Assembly: GCF_008123425.1 (NCBI RefSeq)
Contig: NZ_VSSS01000007.1
Coordinates: 1-64,000, forward strand
From: Bradyrhizobium rifense
GTDB lineage: Bacteria > Pseudomonadota > Alphaproteobacteria > Rhizobiales > Xanthobacteraceae
DNA: 64,000 bases
Reading direction: 5' to 3'
How positions within the stretch are numbered: the first letter of the stretch is position 1; each line of letters opens with the position of its first letter. The position numbers and the translations under genes were made by a program. Positions 24,766-31,458 of this stretch are shown here, piece after piece. The notes below the pieces were generated by a model. It made no database searches, was not told where the DNA came from, and saw nothing but the letters and a program-made list of their open reading frames with translations.

Positions 24766-25316
24766 GGACGCTTGGCTCCCGCGAACGGCAGCGCCAGCTG
24801 CACGAGGATCTGGACGCAGAGCAGGCTCATGCCAAGCGCCATCAGTGAATAGGGAATCGCGAGCGGCGGCGACCACATCGAGTTCGAGACCTGACCGTCG
24901 ACATAGGCCTCATGGGCCAGCGTCCACGACTTCCAGGCGAAGAAGGTGCAGAACAGGAACGTCACGGCGTCGACGATCCAGAGCCGGATCCTGTTCGCGA
25001 GCGGCGACAGCAGGCCGACAAAGGCCTCGATGCCGATGTGGCCGCGGTTCTGCTGCACATAGGCCGCCGTCATGAAGGTGGCGCCGACCAGCAGGAACAC
25101 GGCGGCCTCGTCCTGCCAGTAATTGGCGGCCTTGAACAGCGCGCGGCTCAGCACGCTGTAGCTCAGGATGGCGCAGGCGGCGACCAGCGCCAGTGCCGCG
25201 AACGCGACGATGATGCGGTTGAGGATGGCGAGGCCGCGATCGAGTGCTGCCGCAAGTCCGGTCCTTGCGGCAGCATTCGCCGTGTCGTCACGATCCCTCA
25301 GCGGACCGTGGCTCAT
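24762..25316 (-). CDS. dctQ: TRAP transporter small permease (DctQ type)
   Basis: A 184-aa protein with four transmembrane helices and the family phrase Trp-Gln-Asp-Glu-Ala-Ala-Val-Phe-Leu-Leu-Val-Gly, plus Arg-Gly-His-Ile-Gly-Ile-Glu in the conserved loop. The start at 25316 overlaps the DctP stop codon (ATGA), and its own end overlaps dctM in the same way. The N-terminal roughly 28 residues are cytoplasmic and charged. It bridges DctP and DctM functions. Confidence 0.88.
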   Translation of the reverse strand: MSHGPLRDRDDTANAAARTGLAAALDRGLAILNRIIVAFAALALVAACAILSYSVLSRALFKAANYWQDEAAVFLLVGATFMTAAYVQQNRGHIGIEAFVGLLSPLANRIRLWIVDAVTFLFCTFFAWKSWTLAHEAYVDGQVSNSMWSPPLAIPYSLMALGMSLLCVQILVQLALPFAGAKRP

Positions 25317-26335
25317 GCCGCGACGTCGGAGGCGAGCTTGAGCAGGTTGGCCGCGGTCGCGGTCTTGGCGCCGTAGTCTTTCCACGCGGTGTCGCGGGCG
25401 ATGTCGCGCCACTTGCCGACCGTCGCGGCATCGAGCACCGAGACCTTTGCGCCGGCCTTCTCGTAGACCTTTGCGACCTCGACGTCGTCATCCTGCGCGC
25501 CCTTGCGGCCGAAGGTCTCGAGCTCGGTGCCGACCGCGAGCAGGACGTCCTGCTGGTTCTTCGGCAGCTTGTCGAAGATCGACTTCGACATCATCAGCGG
25601 CTCCAGCATGAACCAGTAGGAGGCGCCCGCGCCCGAGGTCAGCGCCTTCGCGACCTCTTCGAGGCGGAACGAGATCAGGCTGGTGGAGGAGGTGATGCCG
25701 GCATCGCAGGCGCCGGTCTGCATCGCCGCGTAGAGTTCGTTCGAGGGCACCGACAGCACCGAGGCGCCGGCGGTCTGCAGCACCATGTCCATCTCGCGCG
25801 AGCCGCCGCGCACCTTCATGCCCTTGGCATCTTCGGGCGACACGATCGCCTTGGAGCGGCTGGCGACGCCGCCGGCCTGCCAGACCCAGCTCAGGAGGAT
25901 GATGCCCTTGTCGGCGAGGAAATCGGTGAGCGCCTTGCCGACCGGCTCCTTCTTCCAGCGCATGCCCTGGTCGTAGGTGGTGACGAGACCCGGCATCAGG
26001 CCGATATTGGTCTCCGGCAATTCGCCGCCGGCATACGGCATCGGATAGAGACTGATGTCGAGCGCGCCCTTGCGCATCGCGGAGAACTGGGCGTTGGTCT
26101 TGATCAGCGAGGAGTTCGGATAGATTTCAGCAGCGATGTCGCCATTGCTGCGCTTCGCCACTTCGGCGGCGAACATGCGGCAGAGCCGATCGCGGAAATC
26201 ACCCTTGTCGATGGTGCCGCCCGGGAATTGGTGCGAGATCTTCAGCGTGGTCGCGGCATGCGCGGTACCAACGCCGAAGCGAAGAATGGCGGGTGCTGCG
26301 ACGGCGGTCGCGAGCAGGTTTCGACGCGTGAACAT
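25313..26335 (-). CDS. dctP: TRAP transporter periplasmic solute-binding protein (DctP type)
   Basis: A 340-aa binding protein. It starts Met-Phe-Thr-Arg-Arg-Asn-Leu-Leu-Ala, a twin-arginine type signal, cleaved near Ala-His-Ala at about residue 29. The domain shows Leu-Lys-Ile-Ser-His-Gln-Phe-Pro-Gly-Gly, Asp-Ala-Lys-Gly-Met-Lys-Val-Arg-Gly and Asp-Ala-Gly-Ile-Thr-Ser-Ser; the middle Lys-Val-Arg contains the Arg that usually binds a substrate carboxylate. The substrate is probably an organic acid but is not determinable. It is the first gene of the operon. Confidence 0.9.
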   Translation of the reverse strand: MFTRRNLLATAVAAPAILRFGVGTAHAATTLKISHQFPGGTIDKGDFRDRLCRMFAAEVAKRSNGDIAAEIYPNSSLIKTNAQFSAMRKGALDISLYPMPYAGGELPETNIGLMPGLVTTYDQGMRWKKEPVGKALTDFLADKGIILLSWVWQAGGVASRSKAIVSPEDAKGMKVRGGSREMDMVLQTAGASVLSVPSNELYAAMQTGACDAGITSSTSLISFRLEEVAKALTSGAGASYWFMLEPLMMSKSIFDKLPKNQQDVLLAVGTELETFGRKGAQDDDVEVAKVYEKAGAKVSVLDAATVGKWRDIARDTAWKDYGAKTATAANLLKLASDVAA

Positions 26336-26678
26336 GGAGTATCCCCTTGGACGGTTCTTTGAACGGCTCTTGTTTGACGTGATCTGGGCGGTCATGAGAC
26401 CGGCGCGAAGGCCCATCCTAGCCGGTCTTTGACCCGAACTTCTCTCATCTGATAGTTCGAGACCGAATGCCGCGGCAAGTGTTGGCCTTGCTGCGCTGCA
26501 CACGCCGGGCCTCACGGTTCCCATTGTTAATGCTGTGCCTCAGGCGACGATCACGCGGGGGCGACCGATGACATACGAAAAAATAGCAACGTCGCGTAAC
26601 AAGCATGCGCGTCGATCCGTCGAGATTGTGTAGCGGCACAAGTCGCTGACAAACACCATCTCGAAGGGATTATCTCTC
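26336..26678. other. divergent intergenic region, 343 bases
   Basis: This separates the minus-strand TRAP operon from the plus-strand MXKDX gene and must hold both promoters. A GAAGGGA ribosome-binding site lies just upstream of the MXKDX start. I see no long repeat or clear operator. Confidence 0.45.
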
Positions 26679-26918
26679 ATGACCATTCGCACCCGCATCG
26701 TGTTCGGCGTCACGGCCGCCGCTCTCTCGCTTGGCCTGGCGCTGTCGCCGGCCGCTTTCGCCCAGGACAAGATGGGCAAGGACGACGGCATGATGAAGAA
26801 GGACACGATGTCCAAGGACGGCATGAAGAAGGACACCATGTCCAAGGACGACGGCATGAAGAAGGACACGATGTCGAAGGATGGCATGAAGAAAGACGAC
26901 GGCATGAAGAAGAACTGA
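26679..26918 (+). CDS. pentapeptide MXKDX repeat protein
   Basis: A 79-aa exported protein. Residues 1-28 are a signal peptide ending Ala-Phe-Ala. The mature part is only repeats of the type Met-Ser-Lys-Asp and Gly-Met-Lys-Lys-Asp, with no Cys or aromatic residue, giving a very hydrophilic Met-rich, Lys/Asp zwitterionic periplasmic peptide. The repeats are also close to identical at DNA level (about 30-33 nt period). Members of this family are described by repeat only; a Met-based metal or oxidant scavenging role would be speculation. Confidence 0.85.
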   Translation: MTIRTRIVFGVTAAALSLGLALSPAAFAQDKMGKDDGMMKKDTMSKDGMKKDTMSKDDGMKKDTMSKDGMKKDDGMKKN

Positions 26919-26931
26919 TCTCATGCCGTCG

Positions 26932-26962
26932 TGCCGGGCGCCTCGACGGGGCGAGCCCGGCA
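26932..26962 (+). terminator. GC-rich hairpin downstream of the MXKDX gene
   Basis: Arms TGCCGGGC/GCCCGGCA with a 15-nt loop, 14 bases after the stop. No T tract follows, so it may be a stabilising 3' hairpin or a Rho-assisted stop, or a relic of a GCCGGGC-type palindromic repeat. Confidence 0.4.
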
Positions 26963-27041
26963 TGCGCTCATCCGGTTTCGGTCGAAGGCCTGTCATCGTA
27001 CGCGCGCGTTCGCGCGGACGCAGCTGGTCCGTACCGTCAGG

Positions 27042-27075
27042 ATTTGACCTGAAGCACGTGCGCTTCAGGTCAAAT
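27042..27075 (+). terminator. 14-bp perfect hairpin between convergent genes
   Basis: A perfect 14-bp stem (ATTTGACCTGAAGC with GCTTCAGGTCAAAT) around a 6-nt loop, followed on the plus strand by TTTGTT. It lies 12 bases past the stop of the minus-strand DUF6481 gene, so it may end transcription from both sides. Confidence 0.65.
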
Positions 27076-27086
27076 TTTGTTGAAGG

Positions 27087-27434
27087 TCACTTCCGCTTGG
27101 CCTTGCGGGCGGCGTAACGGGCGTCGCGCTTGGCCTTTTGCTCGGCCTCGAGCTCGGCTGCCTTGGCAGCGGCTTCCTCGGCCTCACGCGCGATCCGAGC
27201 GGCTTCGAGCGCTGCGGTCTCTTCCTCGCGACGCTTCTGCTCGGCCTTTTCTGCCTCGCGCGTAGCCTTTGCCTCGGCGCGCTTGGCTGCAAGAGCCTCG
27301 CGCTCGGCACGCTTCGCCAACACCGCGGGATCATCAGGCCCGGGCTGCGATTTGAACTTGTTCAAAAGATTTTTGCGCGCTTCCTGCGCCGCCTTTTGCC
27401 GGTCTGAAAACCCGGGTTCCCTAAATCCACTCAC
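27087..27434 (-). CDS. DUF6481-like coiled-coil protein
   Basis: A 115-aa very charged protein, almost all Ala/Glu/Lys/Arg and predicted to be one long coiled coil from about residue 30 to the end. It begins (V/M)-Ser-Gly-Phe-Arg-Glu-Pro-Gly-Phe-Ser-Asp-Arg-Gln-Lys-Ala-Ala, a head I associate with the DUF6481 family of rhizobiales. A GTG start at 27434 is inferred because the upstream extension is Cys-rich and unrelated. Cytoplasmic; the function is unknown, and nucleic-acid or ribosome binding is possible from the basic tail. Confidence 0.7.
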   Translation of the reverse strand: MSGFREPGFSDRQKAAQEARKNLLNKFKSQPGPDDPAVLAKRAEREALAAKRAEAKATREAEKAEQKRREEETAALEAARIAREAEEAAAKAAELEAEQKAKRDARYAARKAKRK

Positions 27435-27697
27435 GGGCCTTGCCTTCCTCGCTTTCAATCCTACATCGGTGACTGTTGGTACGTCGGCTGGGCATAGCAG
27501 GCACCACGCGACGCAGATGCGTGTACATGCACGCGCGCCGCAACGCCACCCATAATCGCAGCCGATCAGGTCAACGAAAATCACTTACCCAGTCGATCCT
27601 TCGTAGCCCGGAAAAACTGCCGAATTGTGATGCCCTTCATAAAGGGCACCCAGCGGCGGCGCCTAGCGTCCGCCCCAATACGAGACGGAGCACGGGC
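27435..27697. other. intergenic region, nothing recognised
   Basis: 263 bases between divergent genes, presumably carrying the two promoters. No repeat or hairpin worth annotating was found. Confidence 0.4.
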
Positions 27698-27934
27698 ATG
27701 ATCTATTTCCGGCTGAGCCTGAAAGCCCTTGCAGTGACAATCGCAGCAGTGGCGGTCGCGGGCGCGGTGTTGCTGGCCGCCCGCCCACAGCCCATCGAGA
27801 GCGCTGTTCTGGGGGCGGCATGGGAGTGCACCCAGACCGCGTTCATCCTGACAAGCTGCGCGCCGCGCGTGCAGCAGGCGGTCCCGGCGGTCGAGACCTC
27901 GCGCAAGGAGGCGCTGAGGTCGACCAGGGGCTGA
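27698..27934 (+). CDS. small membrane-anchored protein, 78 aa
   Basis: Starts Met-Ile-Tyr-Phe-Arg-Leu-Ser-Leu-Lys, with one long N-terminal hydrophobic helix (residues 9-28) that could be a signal anchor. A short periplasmic segment with two Cys residues (about 43 and 54) follows and may be disulfide-bonded, then a charged tail. The upstream context CACGGGC is a poor ribosome-binding site. Function unknown. Confidence 0.5.
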   Translation: MIYFRLSLKALAVTIAAVAVAGAVLLAARPQPIESAVLGAAWECTQTAFILTSCAPRVQQAVPAVETSRKEALRSTRG

Positions 27935-28009
27935 GCGGCCAGGCGCTGAGTGGGATGTGACGCGACGTCGCAGAGGTGATAAAGGGCCTCACCGAGCGAC
28001 AGGGTCCCC

Positions 28010-28234
28010 ATGTCCGAACCTAAGTCCAAGCCTGACCCCACCAAGAAGCCCAACTCCTCGCCAAAGTCCCAATCCGGCGACAGCCGCCGCGGCGCGATCG
28101 CGGGTCTGATCATCGCCGCTGTCATCCTTGGTGTCGGCCTGTGGCTCGCCCGCGACCTCACCGCGGCCAGCAAGCTGCAGGATTGCCTGATGTCGGGGCG
28201 CAGCAATTGCAATGTGATCGAGCCGGCCCGCTAG
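28010..28234 (+). CDS. small membrane protein with Lys/Pro-rich head, 74 aa
   Basis: A disordered basic head (residues 1-26, rich in Lys, Pro and Ser) is followed by one transmembrane helix (about 28-46) and a short periplasmic tail carrying two Cys residues (about 59 and 67) in Asp-Cys-Leu-Met-Ser-Gly-Arg-Ser-Asn-Cys. The Cys pair near the membrane resembles that of the 78-aa protein just upstream, suggesting the two genes belong together. Family not recognised. Confidence 0.6.
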   Translation: MSEPKSKPDPTKKPNSSPKSQSGDSRRGAIAGLIIAAVILGVGLWLARDLTAASKLQDCLMSGRSNCNVIEPAR

Positions 28235-28418
28235 ACACTTTCTGCAATGTGTCGGGACGAAAAATTGCCGTGATCTGAATCATTTGTAACGGGACATAGC
28301 CGATTGGCCGGGCCAGTTTGGCAGGTCAGTCATGTCGGTCGGCATCACCCAGGCGCGACCCGAATCGTCTATCGCGCGTGGACTACGGCAATTGCGAAAG
28401 TTGAGGGGGTAAGCACGC

Positions 28419-29243
28419 ATGAGTGCGTCCAGCCGCATGAAGTTCATCATTCCCATGGTTTCGGCCATGTCGTTGCTGGCGGTGTCCGCGCAAGCGCAGG
28501 AGGCAGGGCCGCCGAAGGGCGTCGGCCAGCCGCCAGGGCAGGGCGCAGGTAGCCCACCCCCGGCCAATCAGAACATGCGCAAGGGTCCTTCGCCGCAGCA
28601 GGCCGTACACCCCGGGCCTCAGCCTGGCGGCCAGGCCCACGTGGGCCCAGGTCCTGGAGGAGCTCCAGGAGCAGGTCCCGGACCGCATGGCCCCGGACCG
28701 CGTAATGCCGGTGGCCCGCCGCCGGGACCCGGTCGCTACATGGCACGCGGTCCCGCACCGGCGCGCGACTGGGGCGGACACGGCTATCGCGGCAATCTTG
28801 CCTGGGACGGCGGACGCTGGCGCCACGAGGTCCACAACGGCCGCTCCGGCTGGTGGTGGGATGTCGGCGGCGTCTGGTACTATTATCCGCAGCGGATGGA
28901 CGGGCCACCCGCCTACATCTCAGAGGACTTTGCCGACGATGTGCCCGTGGCCTACGCGCCGCCGGGTCCGCCGGTCGCCTATGAACCGCCGCCTCCACCA
29001 CCTCCGGCCCCCGACCCCGGTGCGAGCGCGCTGGGTGGGGCCATCGTCGGCGGCGTGCTCGGCGGCCTGATTTCCGGGCGCGCTTCGGGTGCAGCGGCTG
29101 GCGCCGTGATCGGTGGCGCCACCGGCGCGATCGCCGGTGCGACGGCTGCCGCGCGCCCAGGCTACTATGTCGCCGAGGGCGTTTGCTATTACCGCTATCC
29201 GAGCGGCCAGTATGTGCAGGCCGATCCGCGCGCCTGCTACTGA
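28419..29243 (+). CDS. exported Pro/Gly-rich protein with glycine zipper, 274 aa
   Basis: A signal peptide of about 26 residues precedes a Pro/Gly/Gln-rich disordered segment (about 27-105). A Trp/Tyr-rich block (Asp-Gly-Gly-Arg-Trp-Arg-His-Glu, Trp-Trp-Trp-Asp-Val-Gly-Gly-Val-Trp-Tyr-Tyr-Tyr-Pro, about 125-155) follows, then a poly-Pro linker. A glycine-zipper membrane segment (Gly-Gly-Ala-Ile-Val-Gly-Gly-Val-Leu-Gly-Gly, about 206-245) leads to a Cys/Tyr-rich end. The glycine zipper suggests insertion into the outer membrane. It is an envelope protein of unknown role. An alternative start at Met7 is possible. Confidence 0.65.
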   Translation: MSASSRMKFIIPMVSAMSLLAVSAQAQEAGPPKGVGQPPGQGAGSPPPANQNMRKGPSPQQAVHPGPQPGGQAHVGPGPGGAPGAGPGPHGPGPRNAGGPPPGPGRYMARGPAPARDWGGHGYRGNLAWDGGRWRHEVHNGRSGWWWDVGGVWYYYPQRMDGPPAYISEDFADDVPVAYAPPGPPVAYEPPPPPPPAPDPGASALGGAIVGGVLGGLISGRASGAAAGAVIGGATGAIAGATAAARPGYYVAEGVCYYRYPSGQYVQADPRACY

Positions 29244-29438
29244 ACTTCTCAAAGCGCAATCCAACATGAATGAGGCGGGCCCGGTGCCCGCCTCATTTGC
29301 GTTTGCTCCTGTGTGGAGACGAGGTCTAACGACGTTGCGGCGACGCACAACAACTGTCCCAACTTTTCTCTGGCGCTCCCCGCCGCAACGCGCCTTCATC
29401 AAAGAAAAAACGAAGACGCGAGTCGCGGGGATAGGAAC

Positions 29439-29531
29439 ATGCTGGATGCGATCCAGATCAGCCTGGCGCTATGGGCCATGATCGTTTGCGGAGGGATCAA
29501 GGCGGTGCAACTGGTGCACTACCTGTTCTAA
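29439..29531 (+). CDS. membrane miniprotein, 30 aa
   Basis: A 30-aa hydrophobic peptide starting Met-Leu-Asp-Ala-Ile-Gln-Ile-Ser-Leu-Ala, with a single transmembrane helix containing Cys18-Gly-Gly-Ile-Lys and ending His-Tyr-Leu-Phe. A GGGATAGGA purine tract precedes the start. Very short genes are hard to prove; the hydrophobic design and ribosome-binding site support it. Confidence 0.45.
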   Translation: MLDAIQISLALWAMIVCGGIKAVQLVHYLF

Positions 29532-29551
29532 CGCGTGCGATCGCGTTGCGC

Positions 29552-29713
29552 TCAGGAGACGAGCCAGGTCAGGAACGCCATCGCGGCCCAGACCAGGCCG
29601 CCGATCCAGGCTGTCATCACCAGGACGATGGCGGCGAGAAGGGAGAGACCGAACAGGTCGGTCTTGCGCGATGATGCGTGAGCCCGTGCTGCGGCTTCGG
29701 CCTTTCGTGTCAT
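29552..29713 (-). CDS. small membrane protein, 53 aa
   Basis: A basic head (Met-Thr-Arg-Lys-Ala-Glu-Ala-Ala-Ala-Arg-Ala-His-Ala) is followed by one long hydrophobic stretch (about 20-50) ending Trp-Ala-Ala-Met-Ala-Phe-Leu-Thr-Trp-Leu-Val-Ser, which is similar in pattern to the tail of the protein at 11252-11473. The ATG at 29713 is chosen over 29728, where the purine tract would be too close. A CRP-like palindrome lies about 80 bases upstream. Confidence 0.55.
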   Translation of the reverse strand: MTRKAEAAARAHASSRKTDLFGLSLLAAIVLVMTAWIGGLVWAAMAFLTWLVS

Positions 29714-30064
29714 GAGCAGAACAGCCATCCTTCCCGTGTCGCGTTCTTGCGGCGCGTGAGGCACTGTCTAGCGAACGCGCCGGAAATCGGCTGTGATGCA
29801 ATTCACAGATCACCAGAATGAAAGCCGGCCTCACCGGTTTGTGCACGCGGCGCTCAGAACACGAAGGCCGGCGCTATCAGGTTTCGCGCTTTCTGACGTA
29901 ACGTCGTCGGCGAAAATCGAGATCGCGCGGGGCCCGGTCGCACGTCAAATTCATCGCGGTAATATCGTGCGGAAGCGCGTACGCCGGTGCGACTTTCGTC
30001 CTCCGCAATCATACGGACGAAATTGCCACGCACTTGTCCATATCTGCCGGTTAAACTTGGCCGC
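29714..30064. other. divergent intergenic region, about 350 bases
   Basis: Apart from the CRP-like palindrome at 29791-29808 I see no gene, terminator or repeat here. It should contain the promoters of the flanking divergent small genes. Confidence 0.45.
29791..29808. promoter_or_regulatory. CRP-like palindromic site
   Basis: CTGTGA-N6-TCACAG, a perfect palindrome matching the consensus half-sites of the CRP/FNR superfamily (TGTGA-N6-TCACA). It is placed about 78 bases upstream of the minus-strand membrane protein start and about 260 bases upstream of the plus-strand gene at 30065. The regulator is inferred only from the consensus. Confidence 0.5.
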
Positions 30065-30217
30065 ATGTGTACCAAGTACGATCCACAGCATGAAGCCGAG
30101 GCGGCGATGAAGCGCGCCGCGGCGTCCGAAGGCCCCGACCGGCAACGACTGATCGAGCTGGCTCTGGCCTGGCATCAGCTCGCTCGCGATCGGCGTGACG
30201 ACGAGCGAAGGGACTGA
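30065..30217 (+). CDS. small helical hypothetical protein, 50 aa
   Basis: A 50-aa protein starting Met-Cys-Thr-Lys-Tyr-Asp-Pro-Gln-His-Glu-Ala-Glu-Ala-Ala-Met-Lys, predicted to be two amphipathic helices with an Arg/Asp-rich end. It is soluble. The charge pattern and codon use suggest a real gene, but I do not know the family. Confidence 0.5.
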   Translation: MCTKYDPQHEAEAAMKRAAASEGPDRQRLIELALAWHQLARDRRDDERRD

Positions 30218-30273
30218 CTTTCGTCTGACAGACAAGTTCGCCTGGTTCGGGTCTTGGCACCGGTCATGAGAAA

Positions 30274-30303
30274 GCCCCGTGCTCGGGGGGACAAGCACGG
30301 GGC
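30274..30303 (-). terminator. 10-bp perfect hairpin, terminator-like on the minus strand
   Basis: GCCCCGTGCT paired with AGCACGGGGC around a 10-nt G-rich loop. On the minus strand it is followed by TTTCTCAT, a modest T tract; on the plus strand by CCTTCAAAG. It could stop minus-strand transcripts from the gene at 30573-30806, 270 bases upstream on that strand. Confidence 0.5.
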
Positions 30304-30483
30304 CCTTCAAAGCCGACCGGGGGCTGGCAGGTCGGCACCACTCTGTTTCGTCGCAGACAACTTGGCGGTCGTAGTCTCGTTCCGCGTGCCGTCGTATTTT
30401 GTTGAACGCCGCGACCGATGCGTGTCGGCTTTGATTTGCGAAACGCGCCGTTAAGACATGCGCGGTGCTGCGTATTGTGGTCG

Positions 30484-30527
30484 CGATTCGTGCTTTGGGA
30501 ACGGAGCGGAGTCGGACCGTGAACAAA
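30484..30527 (+). repeat. 44-nt dispersed repeat, copy B
   Basis: Matches 5645-5688 at about 36 of 44 positions in the same orientation. Both copies are intergenic. It includes GGGAACGGAG, which resembles the -35 half of a general-stress (EcfG) promoter, but no matching -10 follows at the right distance. Confidence 0.6.
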
Positions 30528-30572
30528 CGGAATGCTGACCCTTCAGGGCCCAAGTTCAGGCCAAAGCTGGAA

Positions 30573-30806
30573 TCACTCGACCGCCGATGGCTGCTTCTGG
30601 TGGCCTCGACGCGCCCAGGCCTGAACCGCGGAGGCGAGCTGATGCTGGCTCATGGCGGCATCCGCAATGGACGCCTGCGCCATCTCGATCCGCTTTGTGA
30701 TCACGCTGGAGTTGACGTCCACGATTGCGTCGAGCGCGAGAAACGATATCGCAACAATCGCCACCGCGCAGGCGATCCCCATTCTCGTCAATTCGGCTCG
30801 CGGCAT
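30573..30806 (-). CDS. small membrane-anchored protein, 77 aa
   Basis: Starts Met-Pro-Arg-Ala-Glu-Leu-Thr-Arg-Met-Gly, with one N-terminal transmembrane helix (about 9-28) followed by a polar helical domain (Asp-Val-Asn-Ser-Ser-Val-Ile-Thr-Lys-Arg-Ile-Glu-Met) probably in the periplasm. The ATG at 30806 is chosen because the longer frame from 30962 is Cys/Pro-rich and unlike a protein N-terminus. Function unknown. Confidence 0.55.
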   Translation of the reverse strand: MPRAELTRMGIACAVAIVAISFLALDAIVDVNSSVITKRIEMAQASIADAAMSQHQLASAVQAWARRGHQKQPSAVE

Positions 30807-30979
30807 CGACAGTCCCTGATCGGGCGCACGTCGCCCGCCGCCGATACATAGGGCGCACCCGCACGGTTCAAAGACCGGGGCAAGGTTACCCACGCATTCG
30901 TGAAAGACGACAGATTTGCAATGAGGGGATGGGGGCGCCGTTAATGATGAACGCCGGGGCACGTCGACAAGACTGAGGC

Positions 30980-31056
30980 TGGCGATCCCAGCAGGACTCG
31001 AACCTGCAACCCGCGGAGTAGAAATCCGCTACTCTATCCAGTTGAGCTATGGGACC
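30980..31056 (-). tRNA. tRNA-Arg (anticodon TCT)
   Basis: On the minus strand a 77-nt cloverleaf: acceptor GGTCCCA with TGGGATC (one G-T pair), an anticodon stem GCGGA/TCCGC around loop TTTCTAC (anticodon TCT), T loop GTTCGAGTC, and an encoded CCA at the 3' end. Confidence 0.95.
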
Positions 31057-31458
31057 GTCTGGGCCACCCCGGTTTGGGGGCTGGCTGTCATATATCATGC
31101 CAATATGAAAAATCTGGTGTTTCGCCAAGCCTGAACCGAACCGTTTTCCCTCGAGCCGCGACAAAGCGGAACGGCGGAGTGTCAGGGTGCCGGGTTGAGC
31201 GGCAGCGTACTGGACGATGGATCACATCGCCGGGGGCGCTGACTAGCTTCCGGGATACGGCCGCCGGACGACGGGTCCGATATTGCTGCGCCTCAGGACG
31301 GCGTGCGCGGCGATATCTCGATCGGTCTCCTCTGGGCGTGCCTTGCCATGGCGAATGCGACGTTTTGCACCTTGGGTTCCATCGCCTTGAGTCTGTCACC
31401 CTTTCCGCGCAGTTTAGCGCCGCCGCGGCGTTCGTCCACGATTTCCGGGAGTCCCTTC
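31057..31458. other. 402-base region before the alpha-2-macroglobulin gene
   Basis: No convincing gene, hairpin or repeat. The open frame of the next gene extends back into it from 31459 to 31303, but those residues do not look like a protein N-terminus. I see no integration remnants next to the tRNA gene. Confidence 0.5.

Larger units (their letters stand above)
30218..30572. other. intergenic region with hairpin and dispersed repeat
   Basis: About 355 bases without a gene. It holds the strong hairpin at 30274-30303 and copy B of the 44-nt repeat at 30484-30527. Confidence 0.5.

Noticed and set aside
30493-30520. Possible EcfG general-stress promoter (GGGAAC block)
   Set aside because: GGAAC is present but no CGTT lies 16-17 bases downstream; the other repeat copy also lacks it.
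30980-31458. Integrative element attached to tRNA-Arg
   Set aside because: No integrase, no repeated tRNA 3' end and no composition change were found next to the tRNA gene.
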